Shown here: positions 11,188-20,185 of the stretch, in pieces
How the letters are laid out: every line of letters starts with the position of its first letter
Numbering within the stretch: position 1 is the first letter of the stretch
Source of the DNA: Pseudomonas sp. MWU15-20650
Lineage (GTDB): Bacteria > Pseudomonadota > Gammaproteobacteria > Pseudomonadales > Pseudomonadaceae
Reading direction: 5' to 3'
DNA: 64,000 nucleotides
Assembly (NCBI RefSeq): GCF_023242475.1
Contig: NZ_JALJFG010000001.1
Coordinates: 350,242 to 414,241, forward strand
The notes under the pieces: model-generated
What the model was told of the DNA's origin: nothing
Databases searched by the model: none
The model's input: only the letters and a program-made list of their open reading frames with translations
Program-made: the position numbers and the translations under genes

Positions 11188-13164
11188 ATGTCTCAACCTC
11201 GCGCTCGGATCGCCTCGCAGTTAGGCTTTGCCTTGGCCGTTATTCTGGCGGTCGTCATCAGTGGCAGTACCGTCTTTGCCCTGCGCTCCCTCGACTCCGC
11301 CAACCTCGACACCCGTGAGGAGCACCTGGCCAGCGAGGCCCGTTTGCTGGCCGATCAACTCAATACCTTCCACAGCACCTTGCGCGAAAGTACCCAGCGT
11401 TTGAGCGGGCTGTTTGAAAAGCGTTTCGGCGCCGGTTTGAGCGTGCGGCCAGACCAGCAGGTCACAGTGGCCGGTGTGCAGACCCCGAGCCTGTTCCTGG
11501 GCGGCGAGGTGTTGAACAACGATTTTGCTGAAGTCGATGAATTCAAGGACACCTCTGGCGGGGTGGCCACAGTGTTCGTGCGCAGCGGCGAAGACTTCAT
11601 CCGCATCAGTACATCCCTGACCAAGCAAGATGGCAGCCGTGCGATCGGTACGGCCCTGGACCATCAGCATCCGGCTTATCAACGTCTGCTCACCGGGCAG
11701 AGCTACGTTGGCCGTGCGGTGCTTTTCGAACGCTCCTACATGACCCAGTACACGCCCGTGCGTGATGCCGGCGGCAAGGTTATTGCCGTGCTGTTTGTCG
11801 GCTTTGACTACACCGACGCCCAGAGCGCCCAGTTCGACAACCTCAAGCGTTTTCGTATCGGCCAGACGGGCTCCCTGGCGTTGCTGGATGAGCAGAAACA
11901 CTGGCTGGTGCCGCCGGCAGGCGTGCAGGCGCCGGATCAGGCGATCCCGTTGATGCTCGACCTGGCAAAAAAGCCTGGCGAAGGGCGCTTCTGGAGCGAC
12001 AAGAACGAAGACTTCTACAGCGTCTCGGTGCCGTTCGACGGTGGCCCGTGGTCGGTGGTGGCGACTATGCCGAAGTCGGAGATTCGTGCGGTGACGTGGG
12101 CGGTGGGTATTCGCCTGGTGATTGGCAGCGTGTTGGCGATGTTGCTGGCAGTGGGCGCGGCAGTGTGGCTGCTGCGCAGCAAATTGCAGCCCTTGAGCGA
12201 GCTGGTACGCCAAGCCGAAGCCCTCGGCGCAGGTGACTTGAGTGCGCGCCTGAATGTGTCCAGCCATGACGAAATCGGCCAACTGGCCGGCAGCTTCAAC
12301 CAGATGGGTGAAGCGCTGTCGACCATGGTTTCGCATATCCGCAGGGCGGCCGAAGAGGTCAACAGCCGTGCCCAGGCGTTATCCGGCCTGTCCGGTGGCG
12401 CTTATGAAGGCATGGAGCAGCAATCGGGCGAGATCACCAGCATGGCCGGCGCGGTAGAAGAGTTCAGCGCCACTTCCCTGAACATCGCCGACAACATGGG
12501 CAGTACCGAACGCCTGGCCCAGGAAAACGCCCAGCAGACCCGTATCGGTCGTACGTCGATGCAAGAGGCGTCGTCGTCGCTGGAACATATCGCCACCGCC
12601 CTGAACAGCACCGCTACGGTGATCAACACCTTGGGCCAGCGCTCCCAGGAAATCGGCGGGATCGTCGGCGTGATTACCTCAATCGCCGAGCAGACCAACC
12701 TGTTGGCGCTCAATGCCGCCATCGAAGCCGCGCGGGCCGGTGAACAAGGCCGTGGTTTTGCCGTGGTTGCCGACGAAGTGCGTAACCTGGCATCGCGTAC
12801 CCGCCAAGCGACCGATGAAATTTCCGGGATGATCCAAAGCATCCAGCAGGAAACCGGCAACGCCATCAGCACCATGGAACACGGCAATGTGCTGATGCAG
12901 GAAGGCTTGTCGCGTAACGCCGACGTGGCCTCGGCCCTGGCGCGCATCGATGAGCAAAGCCGCTCGGCCGGCCAGCAGTTCGCCGCGATCACCACCGCGA
13001 CCCAGGAGCAGAGCAGCACCGCGACCTTGCTCAGCAGTAACCTGCAGAGCATCGCGCTGGCCAACAGCGAGCAGCGCGAAGTGGTCTCCAACCTGGCGAT
13101 TACCGCCAAGGAGCTGGAGACCTTGGCGGCGAGCCTGCGCCACGAGGTGGATAGGTTTCGTTGA
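11188..13164 (+). CDS. Methyl-accepting chemotaxis protein with periplasmic Cache domain
   Basis: The chemoreceptor has 658 residues: a transmembrane helix at about 10-30, a large periplasmic sensor (about 35-300) of Cache_3/Cache_2 type (note the segment [13 protein letters not shown]), a second transmembrane helix at about 308-330, a HAMP domain ([20 protein letters not shown]), and a signalling domain whose hairpin tip includes [20 protein letters not shown]. The sensor ligand cannot be read from sequence. It stands as a single gene, with a convergent membrane-protein gene only a few bases downstream. Confidence 0.92.
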   Translation: MSQPRARIASQLGFALAVILAVVISGSTVFALRSLDSANLDTREEHLASEARLLADQLNTFHSTLRESTQRLSGLFEKRFGAGLSVRPDQQVTVAGVQTPSLFLGGEVLNNDFAEVDEFKDTSGGVATVFVRSGEDFIRISTSLTKQDGSRAIGTALDHQHPAYQRLLTGQSYVGRAVLFERSYMTQYTPVRDAGGKVIAVLFVGFDYTDAQSAQFDNLKRFRIGQTGSLALLDEQKHWLVPPAGVQAPDQAIPLMLDLAKKPGEGRFWSDKNEDFYSVSVPFDGGPWSVVATMPKSEIRAVTWAVGIRLVIGSVLAMLLAVGAAVWLLRSKLQPLSELVRQAEALGAGDLSARLNVSSHDEIGQLAGSFNQMGEALSTMVSHIRRAAEEVNSRAQALSGLSGGAYEGMEQQSGEITSMAGAVEEFSATSLNIADNMGSTERLAQENAQQTRIGRTSMQEASSSLEHIATALNSTATVINTLGQRSQEIGGIVGVITSIAEQTNLLALNAAIEAARAGEQGRGFAVVADEVRNLASRTRQATDEISGMIQSIQQETGNAISTMEHGNVLMQEGLSRNADVASALARIDEQSRSAGQQFAAITTATQEQSSTATLLSSNLQSIALANSEQREVVSNLAITAKELETLAASLRHEVDRFR

Positions 13165-13167
13165 GGC

Positions 13168-14082
13168 TTAGTGATCCCCGAGCCCAGGATCCACGCGTTT
13201 ACCAATATCCTTGAGCCGCGCCAGTTGGTCGACCATGCCTGGCGCTTCGTCCATGCTGGTGACGAAGGTCCACAGGTAAGTCATGACCGCGTAGATGTGA
13301 CCGGCCTTGACCGCTGGGGACAAGGCCAGCTGGCTGATCGCGACTACAAACAGCACGGCTGCAAGCGCGCCGAGGAACAAGTACGCCGCGGCCTCGCGGT
13401 CTGAAAGCCAGATGCGCAGGCGTGACAGTACCTGGTAGTGGCGTCGCAGGGTCGGAGCGCCAACCTTTTCTACCAGGCCAATTTCTTTCTCCAAACGGTT
13501 GTTCAGGCGCTCGTGCAACTCCTGATTACGTTGGGCAAAGCGTGGCAACAAGGTGATGCACAGCAGCAGTGCGGCCAGGCACGCCATACCTACCCAGGGC
13601 TCAATCACGATCAGCATCACCGCCGCGCCCACAATCGACACCAACGCCGTGGCTATGATTGGCACGTGCTTTTCAAAGAAGTCGACAAACTCCCGTGCAA
13701 GCACCACCCGTGCCGCCGATTTCGAGGTGCTGTGATTCTGCTGGCGCTGGTTGAGGATGACCGGCACCGCAAGGTCGGCGTAGATGCGTGTAAACGTGCG
13801 CGTGTCGAGCGCACGCCGCGCAGCCCCGACCACCCAGAACGCCATGACCACAGCGGCGTAGAACAACGCACTGGTGGCATCGCCGCGGATAATTGAATCC
13901 ACCGCGAACCCGGCAAACAGCGGGTAAGCCAGCAGCAGCGCGTTCTCCAGCGCCACCAGCGACAGCGTACAGAACAGCTTGCCGGGATAGGCTTTGGCAA
14001 TGGCCTTGAGCGTCTGGCTGGCGGATTGTTGGCCGATTTTCTTACTTTCTTCGATCAGAATTTGCGGAGTGACGGATGACAT
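13168..14082 (-). CDS. ABC-transporter-like six-helix membrane protein without ATPase domain
   Basis: About 304 residues with several hydrophobic segments (LFCTLSLVALENALLLAYPL, VVMAFWVVGAARR, IIATALVSIVGAAVMLIVIE, AYLFLGALAAVLFVVAISQL) arranged like the transmembrane half of an ABC exporter. No nucleotide-binding domain is fused and none lies next to it. ATG at 14082 (MSSVTP) is chosen because longer versions would run through the operator region. It is divergent from a TetR gene and the two share a 110-bp region with two palindromes, so it is the likely target of that repressor. Its substrate or role is unknown. Confidence 0.75.
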   Translation of the reverse strand: MSSVTPQILIEESKKIGQQSASQTLKAIAKAYPGKLFCTLSLVALENALLLAYPLFAGFAVDSIIRGDATSALFYAAVVMAFWVVGAARRALDTRTFTRIYADLAVPVILNQRQQNHSTSKSAARVVLAREFVDFFEKHVPIIATALVSIVGAAVMLIVIEPWVGMACLAALLLCITLLPRFAQRNQELHERLNNRLEKEIGLVEKVGAPTLRRHYQVLSRLRIWLSDREAAAYLFLGALAAVLFVVAISQLALSPAVKAGHIYAVMTYLWTFVTSMDEAPGMVDQLARLKDIGKRVDPGLGDH

Positions 14083-14113
14083 GGCTGCACCGAGGGAGTG
14101 ATAGGCGCTATTA

Positions 14114-14151
14114 TTGAGCGACTGCTCAAGTATCCTTGAGCGATCGCTCAA
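14114..14151. promoter_or_regulatory. Tandem palindromic operators for the TetR regulator
   Basis: Two 16-bp palindromes with 22 bp centre-to-centre spacing: TTGAGCGACTGCTCAA (14114-14129, one mismatch pair at the centre) and TTGAGCGATCGCTCAA (14136-14151, perfect). They sit midway between the divergent starts at 14082 and 14194. The spacing puts both sites on one face of the helix, suited to two TetR dimers repressing both promoters. Confidence 0.85.
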
Positions 14152-14193
14152 AAAGCAAGCGCCGCTTATCTACCGTCGCTCGAAGGAACTGCC

Positions 14194-14772
14194 ATGTCGC
14201 GTATCGACCGTAAAGACCAGATCATCGCCGCTGCCCTGGAGCTGTTTCGCAGCAAGGGCTTTGCCGATGTTTCCACCCGAGACTTGGCCGAACATGCCGG
14301 GTTGTCGCGCAGCCATGTCTATCACTATTTCAGCGACTGGAATGAGCTGCGCCGCGAAGCCTTTGTGCGTTTTGCCAATGAACAATTGGATGAAGTGCGC
14401 GGGCCGTTGGCGGATGCGCCACCGCTGGAGGCACTGGCTGGGTTCTTGCGCGACTGCCTGCCGAGCACCGCCGATGCGGGTTGGGCGCTATGGCTGGATG
14501 CCTGGGATGAGGCCATGCACGATCCGCAAATGGCCCAGACTTACTTGGTGATCAACGCCCAGTGGCAAGGCATGCTTGCTGAGGTAATCGAGCGGGGTCT
14601 CGCGGCTGGCGTTTTCCGTTGTGATTCGGCCCGGCGCGCTGCCCGGCAGATCTTCGCTCTGGCGATGGGTTATGCCGATGACCTGATGCTGAATCCATCC
14701 ACCGAGTCGGCAGAGGCGGTGTTGGACGAGGTCATGGAAGTGGCGAGGCTGTTGCTGGATTTCCCCGCATAG
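14194..14772 (+). CDS. TetR/AcrR-family transcriptional regulator
   Basis: The product has 192 residues with a typical TetR N terminus: RKDQIIAAALELFRSKGFAD and the recognition region STRDLAEHAGLSRSHVYHYF (about residues 28-47). The C-terminal part is a helical ligand domain resembling the BetI/TetR_C group. AAGGA lies 7 bases before the ATG. The tandem palindromes just upstream are its probable operators, giving autoregulation and control of the divergent membrane protein. The inducer is unknown. Confidence 0.92.
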   Translation: MSRIDRKDQIIAAALELFRSKGFADVSTRDLAEHAGLSRSHVYHYFSDWNELRREAFVRFANEQLDEVRGPLADAPPLEALAGFLRDCLPSTADAGWALWLDAWDEAMHDPQMAQTYLVINAQWQGMLAEVIERGLAAGVFRCDSARRAARQIFALAMGYADDLMLNPSTESAEAVLDEVMEVARLLLDFPA

Positions 14773-14840
14773 GCACTCATACACCTTGCGACGGCCCGCT
14801 CACCACGACCGTGGGCTTGCCAAAATTTTGCGCTTTCAGA

Positions 14841-15496
14841 CTAGCCCACCGCCGCAGGCCGGTACTGCAGCGCCTCGGCTAAATGATGCCGGGCGATGTT
14901 CTCAACCCGTTCGAGGTCGGCCAACGTGCGCGCCACTTTGAGCAAGCGATGAGCCGCGCGCAGCGATAACGTCAGCCGCTCGCAGGCGCTTTCCAGCCAG
15001 CCTTCATCGGCTTTCGCCAGTTGGCAGTGTTTGCGTAACCCTGGCAGATCGAGGAAGGCATTGGCGCAGCCCTGGCGTTTTCGCTGGCGCTCCCGGGCCT
15101 CGGCCACCTGGGCGGATGCCTTCGCTGTGTCATCACCGACCTGCTGGGTTGGGTTCAGCGCGGTGGTTTCCCGAGCCACGGTCAGGTGCAAGTCGATCCG
15201 GTCGAGCAACGGCCCCGAGAGTTTATTGCGATAGCGCTGAATCTGCTCCGGCGTACATCGACAGCGCCCACTGGGTTCACCCAAATAGCCGCAGGGGCAG
15301 GGGTTCATGGCCGCGACCAGTTGAAAGCGTGCAGGGAAGCTCACTCGGTCGCGCGCGCGGGAAATCACGATATGCCCGGACTCCAACGGCTCGCGCAGCA
15401 CCTCCAGGACCTTGCGATCGAACTCCGGCAACTCGTCCAGAAACAAAACGCCATGGTGGGCGAGGGTGATCTCCCCCGGTTGCGGTTTTGACCCGC
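14841..15496 (-). pseudogene. yifB: yifB (comM) C-terminal half, split off by the transposon
   Basis: This is the 3' part of a Mg-chelatase-like AAA+ ATPase gene. The frame runs from GSKPQPGEITLAHHG through Walker B (VLFLDELPEF), the sensor and zinc-like motif PCPCGYLG, and LSGPLLDRIDLH, to a TAG at 14841. The 5' part lies at 34488-35328; removing the transposon and one copy of CCCGC joins the two in the expected order (VGGG followed by SKPQPGEIT). YifB/ComM is a hexameric helicase that aids branch migration in natural transformation. Here the gene is broken between Walker A and Walker B and cannot make a working protein. Confidence 0.95.
15492..15496. repeat. Left copy of the 5-bp target-site duplication
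   Basis: CCCGC directly precedes the transposon terminus TGTAGG and is repeated directly after the other terminus (34488-34492). A 5-bp duplication is the hallmark of Tn7-like insertion. Confidence 0.95.
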
Positions 15497-15526
15497 TGTA
15501 GGCTTTCGAAATACATGATAAGTAGC
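15497..15526 (+). repeat. Left terminal inverted repeat with outermost TnsB-type site
   Basis: Begins with TGTAGGCTTTCGAA, identical for 14 bases to the right end read inward, then diverges with shared ATG at the same distance. The TGT...ACA termini are typical of Tn7-like elements. The segment TCGAAATACATGATAAG (15506 on) resembles the inner sites at 15582 and 15613. Confidence 0.93.
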
Positions 15527-15581
15527 TACGCTAGAGGCCGCTATTGGCCATCAAAACCTTCTGAAATTACTGAGAAGCTTG

Positions 15582-15634
15582 TCGGTAATAAATGAGACCA
15601 GATAGAAAATGATCGGAAATAGATGCGACCAGAT
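15582..15634 (+). repeat. Two internal TnsB-type binding sites, left end
   Basis: Two 22-bp direct repeats, 15582-15603 and 15613-15634, share TCGGnAATAnATGnGACC and end in AGAT; the spacing is 31 bp, about three helical turns. A weaker copy begins near 15560 (TCTGAAATTACTGAGAAG). Tn7 ends carry such arrays of TnsB sites. The second repeat overlaps the first codons of the tnsA frame, so TnsB binding could repress its own operon. Confidence 0.8.
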
Positions 15635-16304
15635 TAAGCCGGTTCGGAAGATCAAGCCGACTCGCCGCAGCATTTCAGGAGTGATGGCTTTCAAAGGGCT
15701 AGGTGGGGTCGCTTTTGAGTCGTCATTGGAAAGAGACTTTCTGAAGCGTATGCGCTTCTCTCACCAGGTTGAGTCGGTTATCTCCCAACCGGTCGAGGTT
15801 CCTTTCTCCGACTCCCTAGGACGCCCGCAGATCTACACGCCTGATTATCTTGTTTTTTACCACCAGCAGAACTTGCCTTACTTTGGCGTGCTACGGCCGC
15901 TGCTTGTGGAGGTAAAACCGAGGGAACAATGGGTAGAGAACTGGCGAGCCTGGTCAGGCAAGTGGAAGGAAGCACGCCGGTTGGCTCGTAGCCAGGGGTG
16001 GCAGTTCCGCATTTATGACGAGTCGCGGATTCGTGGCCTTCCGCTCGAAAACATTGTGTTCCTCGAGCGCTTTGAGCGAATGATCTTTGAACAAAGTGAC
16101 ATCGATACAGTGCTGAATACGCTGCACGAGATGGAAGTTGCTCCGGTGCACTACCTCCTGGCACGGCATTTCAACGGTATTTTCCGCGATCGGGGCGTAT
16201 CGCTACTGTGGCACCTGATCGCCACGCGTCAGGTTGACTGCGACATTACTGAACCGCTGAATCATGACCTCGAACTCTGGGTGCCTGATCATGAAACTGT
16301 ATGA
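15609..16304 (+). CDS. tnsA: TnsA-like transposon endonuclease
   Basis: A 231-residue protein with the TnsA N-terminal nuclease pattern: RRSISG (19-24), FESSLERDF (36-44), the acidic residue in YTPDYL (D79) and the LVEVK motif (E101, K103), matching the E/D/ExK restriction-like active site. TnsA cuts the 5' ends of the transposon while TnsB cuts and joins the 3' ends, permitting cut-and-paste movement. Start at 15609 keeps the RRSISG segment that is conserved in the family but has no clear ribosome site; ATG at 15684 is the alternative and would lose it. It is the first gene of the transposition operon. Confidence 0.88.
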   Translation: MIGNRCDQIKPVRKIKPTRRSISGVMAFKGLGGVAFESSLERDFLKRMRFSHQVESVISQPVEVPFSDSLGRPQIYTPDYLVFYHQQNLPYFGVLRPLLVEVKPREQWVENWRAWSGKWKEARRLARSQGWQFRIYDESRIRGLPLENIVFLERFERMIFEQSDIDTVLNTLHEMEVAPVHYLLARHFNGIFRDRGVSLLWHLIATRQVDCDITEPLNHDLELWVPDHETV

Positions 16305-18219
16305 AGACGACACCAGCGAGCATCTGGTCCCGTTTGAGCCCGTTCGGTCTCGCGTTGCCATTGAGGTCGGCGCGATGGTGCGGCGAGACAGGCAGGTCTA
16401 CCGGATTGTTCAGATCTTGGATCTGCAAACGGTGATCGCGACGGAGGTCGAGACCGGTCGCAGTACGGCTCTACAGATTCTGGACCTTAGGGCTGTGGAT
16501 GCGGAAAAACTGGACGGCCTATACGTTAACCACGATATCAGCAGCATCAGCTCAGATGCCTGGGCTATTGCGCAAAAGCGTTACTCCGCAATTCTGCCGT
16601 TGCTAGGCAACACGGTCTTATCCAAAGAAACCGTTGCGGCGCGTGCGAAGGCGACAGGAATCAGCCCGGCAACCCTTTATCGTTGGCTAGATCGCTACAA
16701 TCGATGGAATGAGGTCTTGGCTCTCGTACCGCGCAAACGAGGATGGCGTGAGGGCAGTACGCGTCTTTCTGTTGAAGGAGAAAAGCTCGTACAAGAGGTG
16801 CTGGCTGATTACTACCTGACTGAGCAAAGGTACACGGTTCAGTCCACCATTTCGGAAGTCGAACGTAGAGCGCGAGTGCTAGACATTCAGCCTCCGGGTG
16901 CATCCGCCATCAGGGCCCGGATCCGACAGATTCCCGAGGTGGTGAAGCTTCGCCGGCGCGGATATGCCGAGCAGGCGAACAATAGACACACACCTTCAGT
17001 CGGTCAGTTTCCAGACGAAGGCTATCCCCTAGCCGTTGTGCAGATCGACCATACCCCGGTCAATCTCATTGTGGTGGACGAGCGCCATCGCAAGCCAATT
17101 GGTCGGCCATGGCTCACCCTTGCCATCGACATCTACTCCTGCATGATCGTTGGCTACTACTTGGCGTTCGAGTCGCCTTCCGAGACATCTGTGGCGATGT
17201 GCATCGCACATTCGATTTTGCCCAAGGAAGCCTGGCTGGCTGCCCACGACATCCGTGGAGAGTGGCCGGTATGGGGCTTTCCGCGCACGATTCACACTGA
17301 TAACGGTGCAGACTTCAGGGCGCAGAACATCGTAGATTCTTGCAAGAACTACGGGATAGACAGCGTCTTCCGACCATCCAAGGTTCCAAAGTACGGTGGT
17401 CGAATTGAGCGGGTGCTTGGTACCTTCATGAGAATGGTGCACGAGCTACCGGGAACCACCTTCAGTAACCCTCAGGAGCGTGAGGGCTATGACTCGGATG
17501 CTAAAGCCGTTCTCACAATGGCGGAATTCGAGGTATGGCTGGTTCGGTCAATTCTGAAGTACCACCAGACCTACCATAAAAAGCTCCACATGAGCCCAGC
17601 TCGCAAGTGGCAGTTGGCATTCTTCGGCAATCGGGAGGTAGATCCCCTGATCAGCGTGCCGGCGCGACCGACGGATCCTTTGGCGGTACAGCTGGACTTC
17701 CTCCCATCTGTTCGCAGGACAGTGCAGACGTATGGTGTGCAGTGGGATCTGTTCTACTACTCCGAGGCGCTGCGTCATTGGATCAATCAAAAGGATCCCG
17801 CGACCGGAAAGGCTCTCAAACTGCTCTTCAGGCGGGATCCTAGGGATGTAAGCGTCATTTGGTTCTACGACCCTGTTCTGAAGCAATACTTTCGAGTGCC
17901 GGCCTCATACCAGGCATTTCCTGCGGTAACCCTCTGGGAGTATCACGCTGCCAAGGACAAAGCTGTCAGCGAAGGGCGCGAGAACATAGACGATGCGTTG
18001 ATCGCCGAGTACGCCGTCGAAAACCGAAAGCTTGTCCAAGAGGCGTCCGCGAACAGCAAGAAAGCCCGCAAAGACGCTCAGAAGAGTCGTACCCACAGCA
18101 GGAAGGGTACGCCGGCCCAACCGAGCAAGCCCGTTGCGAAGCTGGTACTGGAGCCCATTCAGGAGGATTCTGACCTACTTATGCTTTCGGAGGTCGAATC
18201 GACAGGTGAAGTCGAATGA
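16291..18219 (+). CDS. tnsB: TnsB-like DDE transposase
   Basis: The transposase has 642 residues from ATG 16291, which overlaps the tnsA stop; an ATG at 16264 would add nine residues. An N-terminal helix-turn-helix (VAARAKATGISPATLYRWLD) is followed by an rve integrase-like catalytic core with D253 (VVQIDHTPV), D337 (HTDNGADF) and E373 (GGRIERVLGT). The C-terminal Mu-type barrel and a basic, low-complexity tail (about 590-640) would contact TnsC. It recognises the 22-bp end repeats and performs strand transfer. No disabling mutation is seen. Confidence 0.93.
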   Translation: MKLYEDDTSEHLVPFEPVRSRVAIEVGAMVRRDRQVYRIVQILDLQTVIATEVETGRSTALQILDLRAVDAEKLDGLYVNHDISSISSDAWAIAQKRYSAILPLLGNTVLSKETVAARAKATGISPATLYRWLDRYNRWNEVLALVPRKRGWREGSTRLSVEGEKLVQEVLADYYLTEQRYTVQSTISEVERRARVLDIQPPGASAIRARIRQIPEVVKLRRRGYAEQANNRHTPSVGQFPDEGYPLAVVQIDHTPVNLIVVDERHRKPIGRPWLTLAIDIYSCMIVGYYLAFESPSETSVAMCIAHSILPKEAWLAAHDIRGEWPVWGFPRTIHTDNGADFRAQNIVDSCKNYGIDSVFRPSKVPKYGGRIERVLGTFMRMVHELPGTTFSNPQEREGYDSDAKAVLTMAEFEVWLVRSILKYHQTYHKKLHMSPARKWQLAFFGNREVDPLISVPARPTDPLAVQLDFLPSVRRTVQTYGVQWDLFYYSEALRHWINQKDPATGKALKLLFRRDPRDVSVIWFYDPVLKQYFRVPASYQAFPAVTLWEYHAAKDKAVSEGRENIDDALIAEYAVENRKLVQEASANSKKARKDAQKSRTHSRKGTPAQPSKPVAKLVLEPIQEDSDLLMLSEVESTGEVE

Positions 18220-19106
18220 GCACATACGAACACATCCATTCTGATTTTCGACCGGTGTTGCAGCTGAGTGACCGGGAACGGATCCTTTTCATGGGAGAGG
18301 AGCGCTGGATCGGGTATGCATCGGCTCGTACGATCCTGGATACGCTTAATGACCTGATCGTCATGCCCAAGCGAGCGCGAATGCCTAATCTGCTGATTGT
18401 GGGCGATTCCAACAACGGCAAGACGACCATCATTCGGCGCTTCCAGAAAACGCATGGTGAAGGGTACGTCGACGAAAATGATGACCCGGTCCGCCCGTTG
18501 ATTCTTGCGGAGGCACCTTCGGCTGCTGACGAGAAGGCGCTGTATGTGGCTTTGTTGGAGCAGCTATGGATGCCTTACAGAATCACGGATACCAAGTTGG
18601 CATTGCGTTACCAAGTGATCCATTCTTTCCGTGAGCTCAGGGTCAGAATGCTGATCATTGATGAGTTTCATTCGTTGCTGACGGGCTCTGCGATCAAGCA
18701 ACGTGAGGTGATGAACGCCTTGAAGTCGCTCTGCAATGAACTGGTAATACCGATCATTGGCGTCGGAACAACGGATGCCGTTCGTATCCTTCATCATGAC
18801 CCACAACATGCCAGTCGCTTCGATGTCATCAAACTCGATCAGTGGAAGCTTGATCCCGAATTCCAGCGCATACTCAAAGGGTTTGAGTCGGTACTGCCGC
18901 TGAAGAAGCCCTCTGGGTTGGCACATCCAGACAAAGCTCGGCGTATACACGCCATTTCCGGCGGAAATCTCGGGAATGTGCACCGCCTTCTGATGGAGTG
19001 TACGAAGCAGGCCATAGCTTCTGGTAAGGAGTGCATTGAGATAGAACTTATCGAGAGCATGTCATGGTTACGTCCTACTCGTGGCATCCGGGAGCAGGCC
19101 CTGTAA
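18216..19106 (+). CDS. tnsC: TnsC-like AAA+ transposition regulator
   Basis: The ATPase has 296 residues with Walker A GDSNNGKT (63-70), Walker B MLIIDEFH (D149, E150) and a sensor region IIGVGTTDA. It belongs to the TniB/TnsC group. It forms ATP-dependent filaments on target DNA and links the TniQ target selector to TnsA and TnsB. ATG overlaps the tnsB stop by four bases, which implies coupled translation. Confidence 0.92.
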   Translation: MSTYEHIHSDFRPVLQLSDRERILFMGEERWIGYASARTILDTLNDLIVMPKRARMPNLLIVGDSNNGKTTIIRRFQKTHGEGYVDENDDPVRPLILAEAPSAADEKALYVALLEQLWMPYRITDTKLALRYQVIHSFRELRVRMLIIDEFHSLLTGSAIKQREVMNALKSLCNELVIPIIGVGTTDAVRILHHDPQHASRFDVIKLDQWKLDPEFQRILKGFESVLPLKKPSGLAHPDKARRIHAISGGNLGNVHRLLMECTKQAIASGKECIEIELIESMSWLRPTRGIREQAL

Positions 19107-20185
19107 ACTCGATCTGGCCTCTCAGTAAACCGCTGCTCGCCGACGAGCTTCTGACTTCGTGGATTGTCAGGATGGCACTTGCTCACGGCTGCTCCCCAGC
19201 AGCGTTGACCGCAATCGCATGGCCTGGCTTTAGAGCTTGGGCAAGTGACCTGGGTCGAACTGTGGCAGAGAATAGGCTTGCGGTTCTGAGCCGGCTGTCG
19301 GGTGTACCTTGCGCGAGTCTGCAGTTCGCTACCCTTGGGCATGCGATGTCTTCGATTGTGCATCGTCCGGACAGACTGCCGCGTGGGAATTGGCCATGGC
19401 TAACAGTGCTGGGCTGCAGAGGGGGGTATCATAGTGGGGGGCTGCAATGCTGCCCAGATTGCATTGCGCAATACAACTCGCGGTACTGCATTCAATCGCG
19501 CTTGGCCTGGCATACCTGCTGCCCTATCCATGGAGTAGAGCTTGTTGATCGGTGTGGACGTTGTCTGGCTCCTCTGCAGCCGGAGCAACTAAGAGCCGGT
19601 GCCATGTTCAGCGACTGCCATAGGTGCGGTGCTGCGTTAAGCGGTGGAGCTCGGAGCCCTGCTGCAGAAGCTGCGCTGGCTTTTCAGAGGTACGTAGACG
19701 AAAGCATTGGCCTGCGCCCCCTTTACGGAATATCGTCTCTCGATTTACGCGATTGGTTAGCTATCGCTCGAACCATGGTGAGTTTTGCCCAGGTAGCAAT
19801 ACGTCGCCATAGCGCTGCTGCCGGACGTTTCTTTCAATCACTGGGCATACCGCTTGAGTCCCTTCAACCGATCCCATTGGGTTTACCCTTTGAATACCTT
19901 TCTCCCGCTGAACGCTCTGTGCTGCTCAGCATCGTGTGGGTGATAATGTCAGCCGGGCCACGAACGTTTATCGAAGCAGCACGACATGAATCACTTCCAG
20001 CCTCGACTCTGCATTTCTCCCCCAGTAGTGCGCCCCCAGTTCTGCTGGATTTGGTCGCAGCACTGCGGTCGCCTGGACATCATTTGATGAGTGGTGTTGG
20101 CCGTGAACTTACCAGTAGCCCCGCGCAGACGCTGCGTATGTGGTTGCGACTGAAACGAAAGGTCAGACGACGTGGCATCTGTTGA
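19064..20185 (+). CDS. tniQ: TniQ family target-selection protein
   Basis: The protein has 373 residues; the N-terminal TniQ signature is LLADELLTSWIVRMALAHGC. A zinc-binding region follows with CCPDC, then YCIQSRLAWHTCCPIHGVEL and two more CxxC pairs (DRCGRC, DCHRCG). It overlaps tnsC by 43 bases. It is shorter than classical TnsD. TniQ/TnsD proteins recruit TnsC to a specific attachment site; here that site is presumably the conserved comM sequence, possibly with help from the next gene. The C-terminal 170 residues are less conserved in appearance and may read DNA. Confidence 0.88.
   Translation: MVTSYSWHPGAGPVNSIWPLSKPLLADELLTSWIVRMALAHGCSPAALTAIAWPGFRAWASDLGRTVAENRLAVLSRLSGVPCASLQFATLGHAMSSIVHRPDRLPRGNWPWLTVLGCRGGYHSGGLQCCPDCIAQYNSRYCIQSRLAWHTCCPIHGVELVDRCGRCLAPLQPEQLRAGAMFSDCHRCGAALSGGARSPAAEAALAFQRYVDESIGLRPLYGISSLDLRDWLAIARTMVSFAQVAIRRHSAAAGRFFQSLGIPLESLQPIPLGLPFEYLSPAERSVLLSIVWVIMSAGPRTFIEAARHESLPASTLHFSPSSAPPVLLDLVAALRSPGHHLMSGVGRELTSSPAQTLRMWLRLKRKVRRRGIC

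Noticed and set aside
15277..15516. 79-residue minus-strand frame over the left junction
   Set aside because: It crosses the transposon boundary in the wrong frame of yifB.
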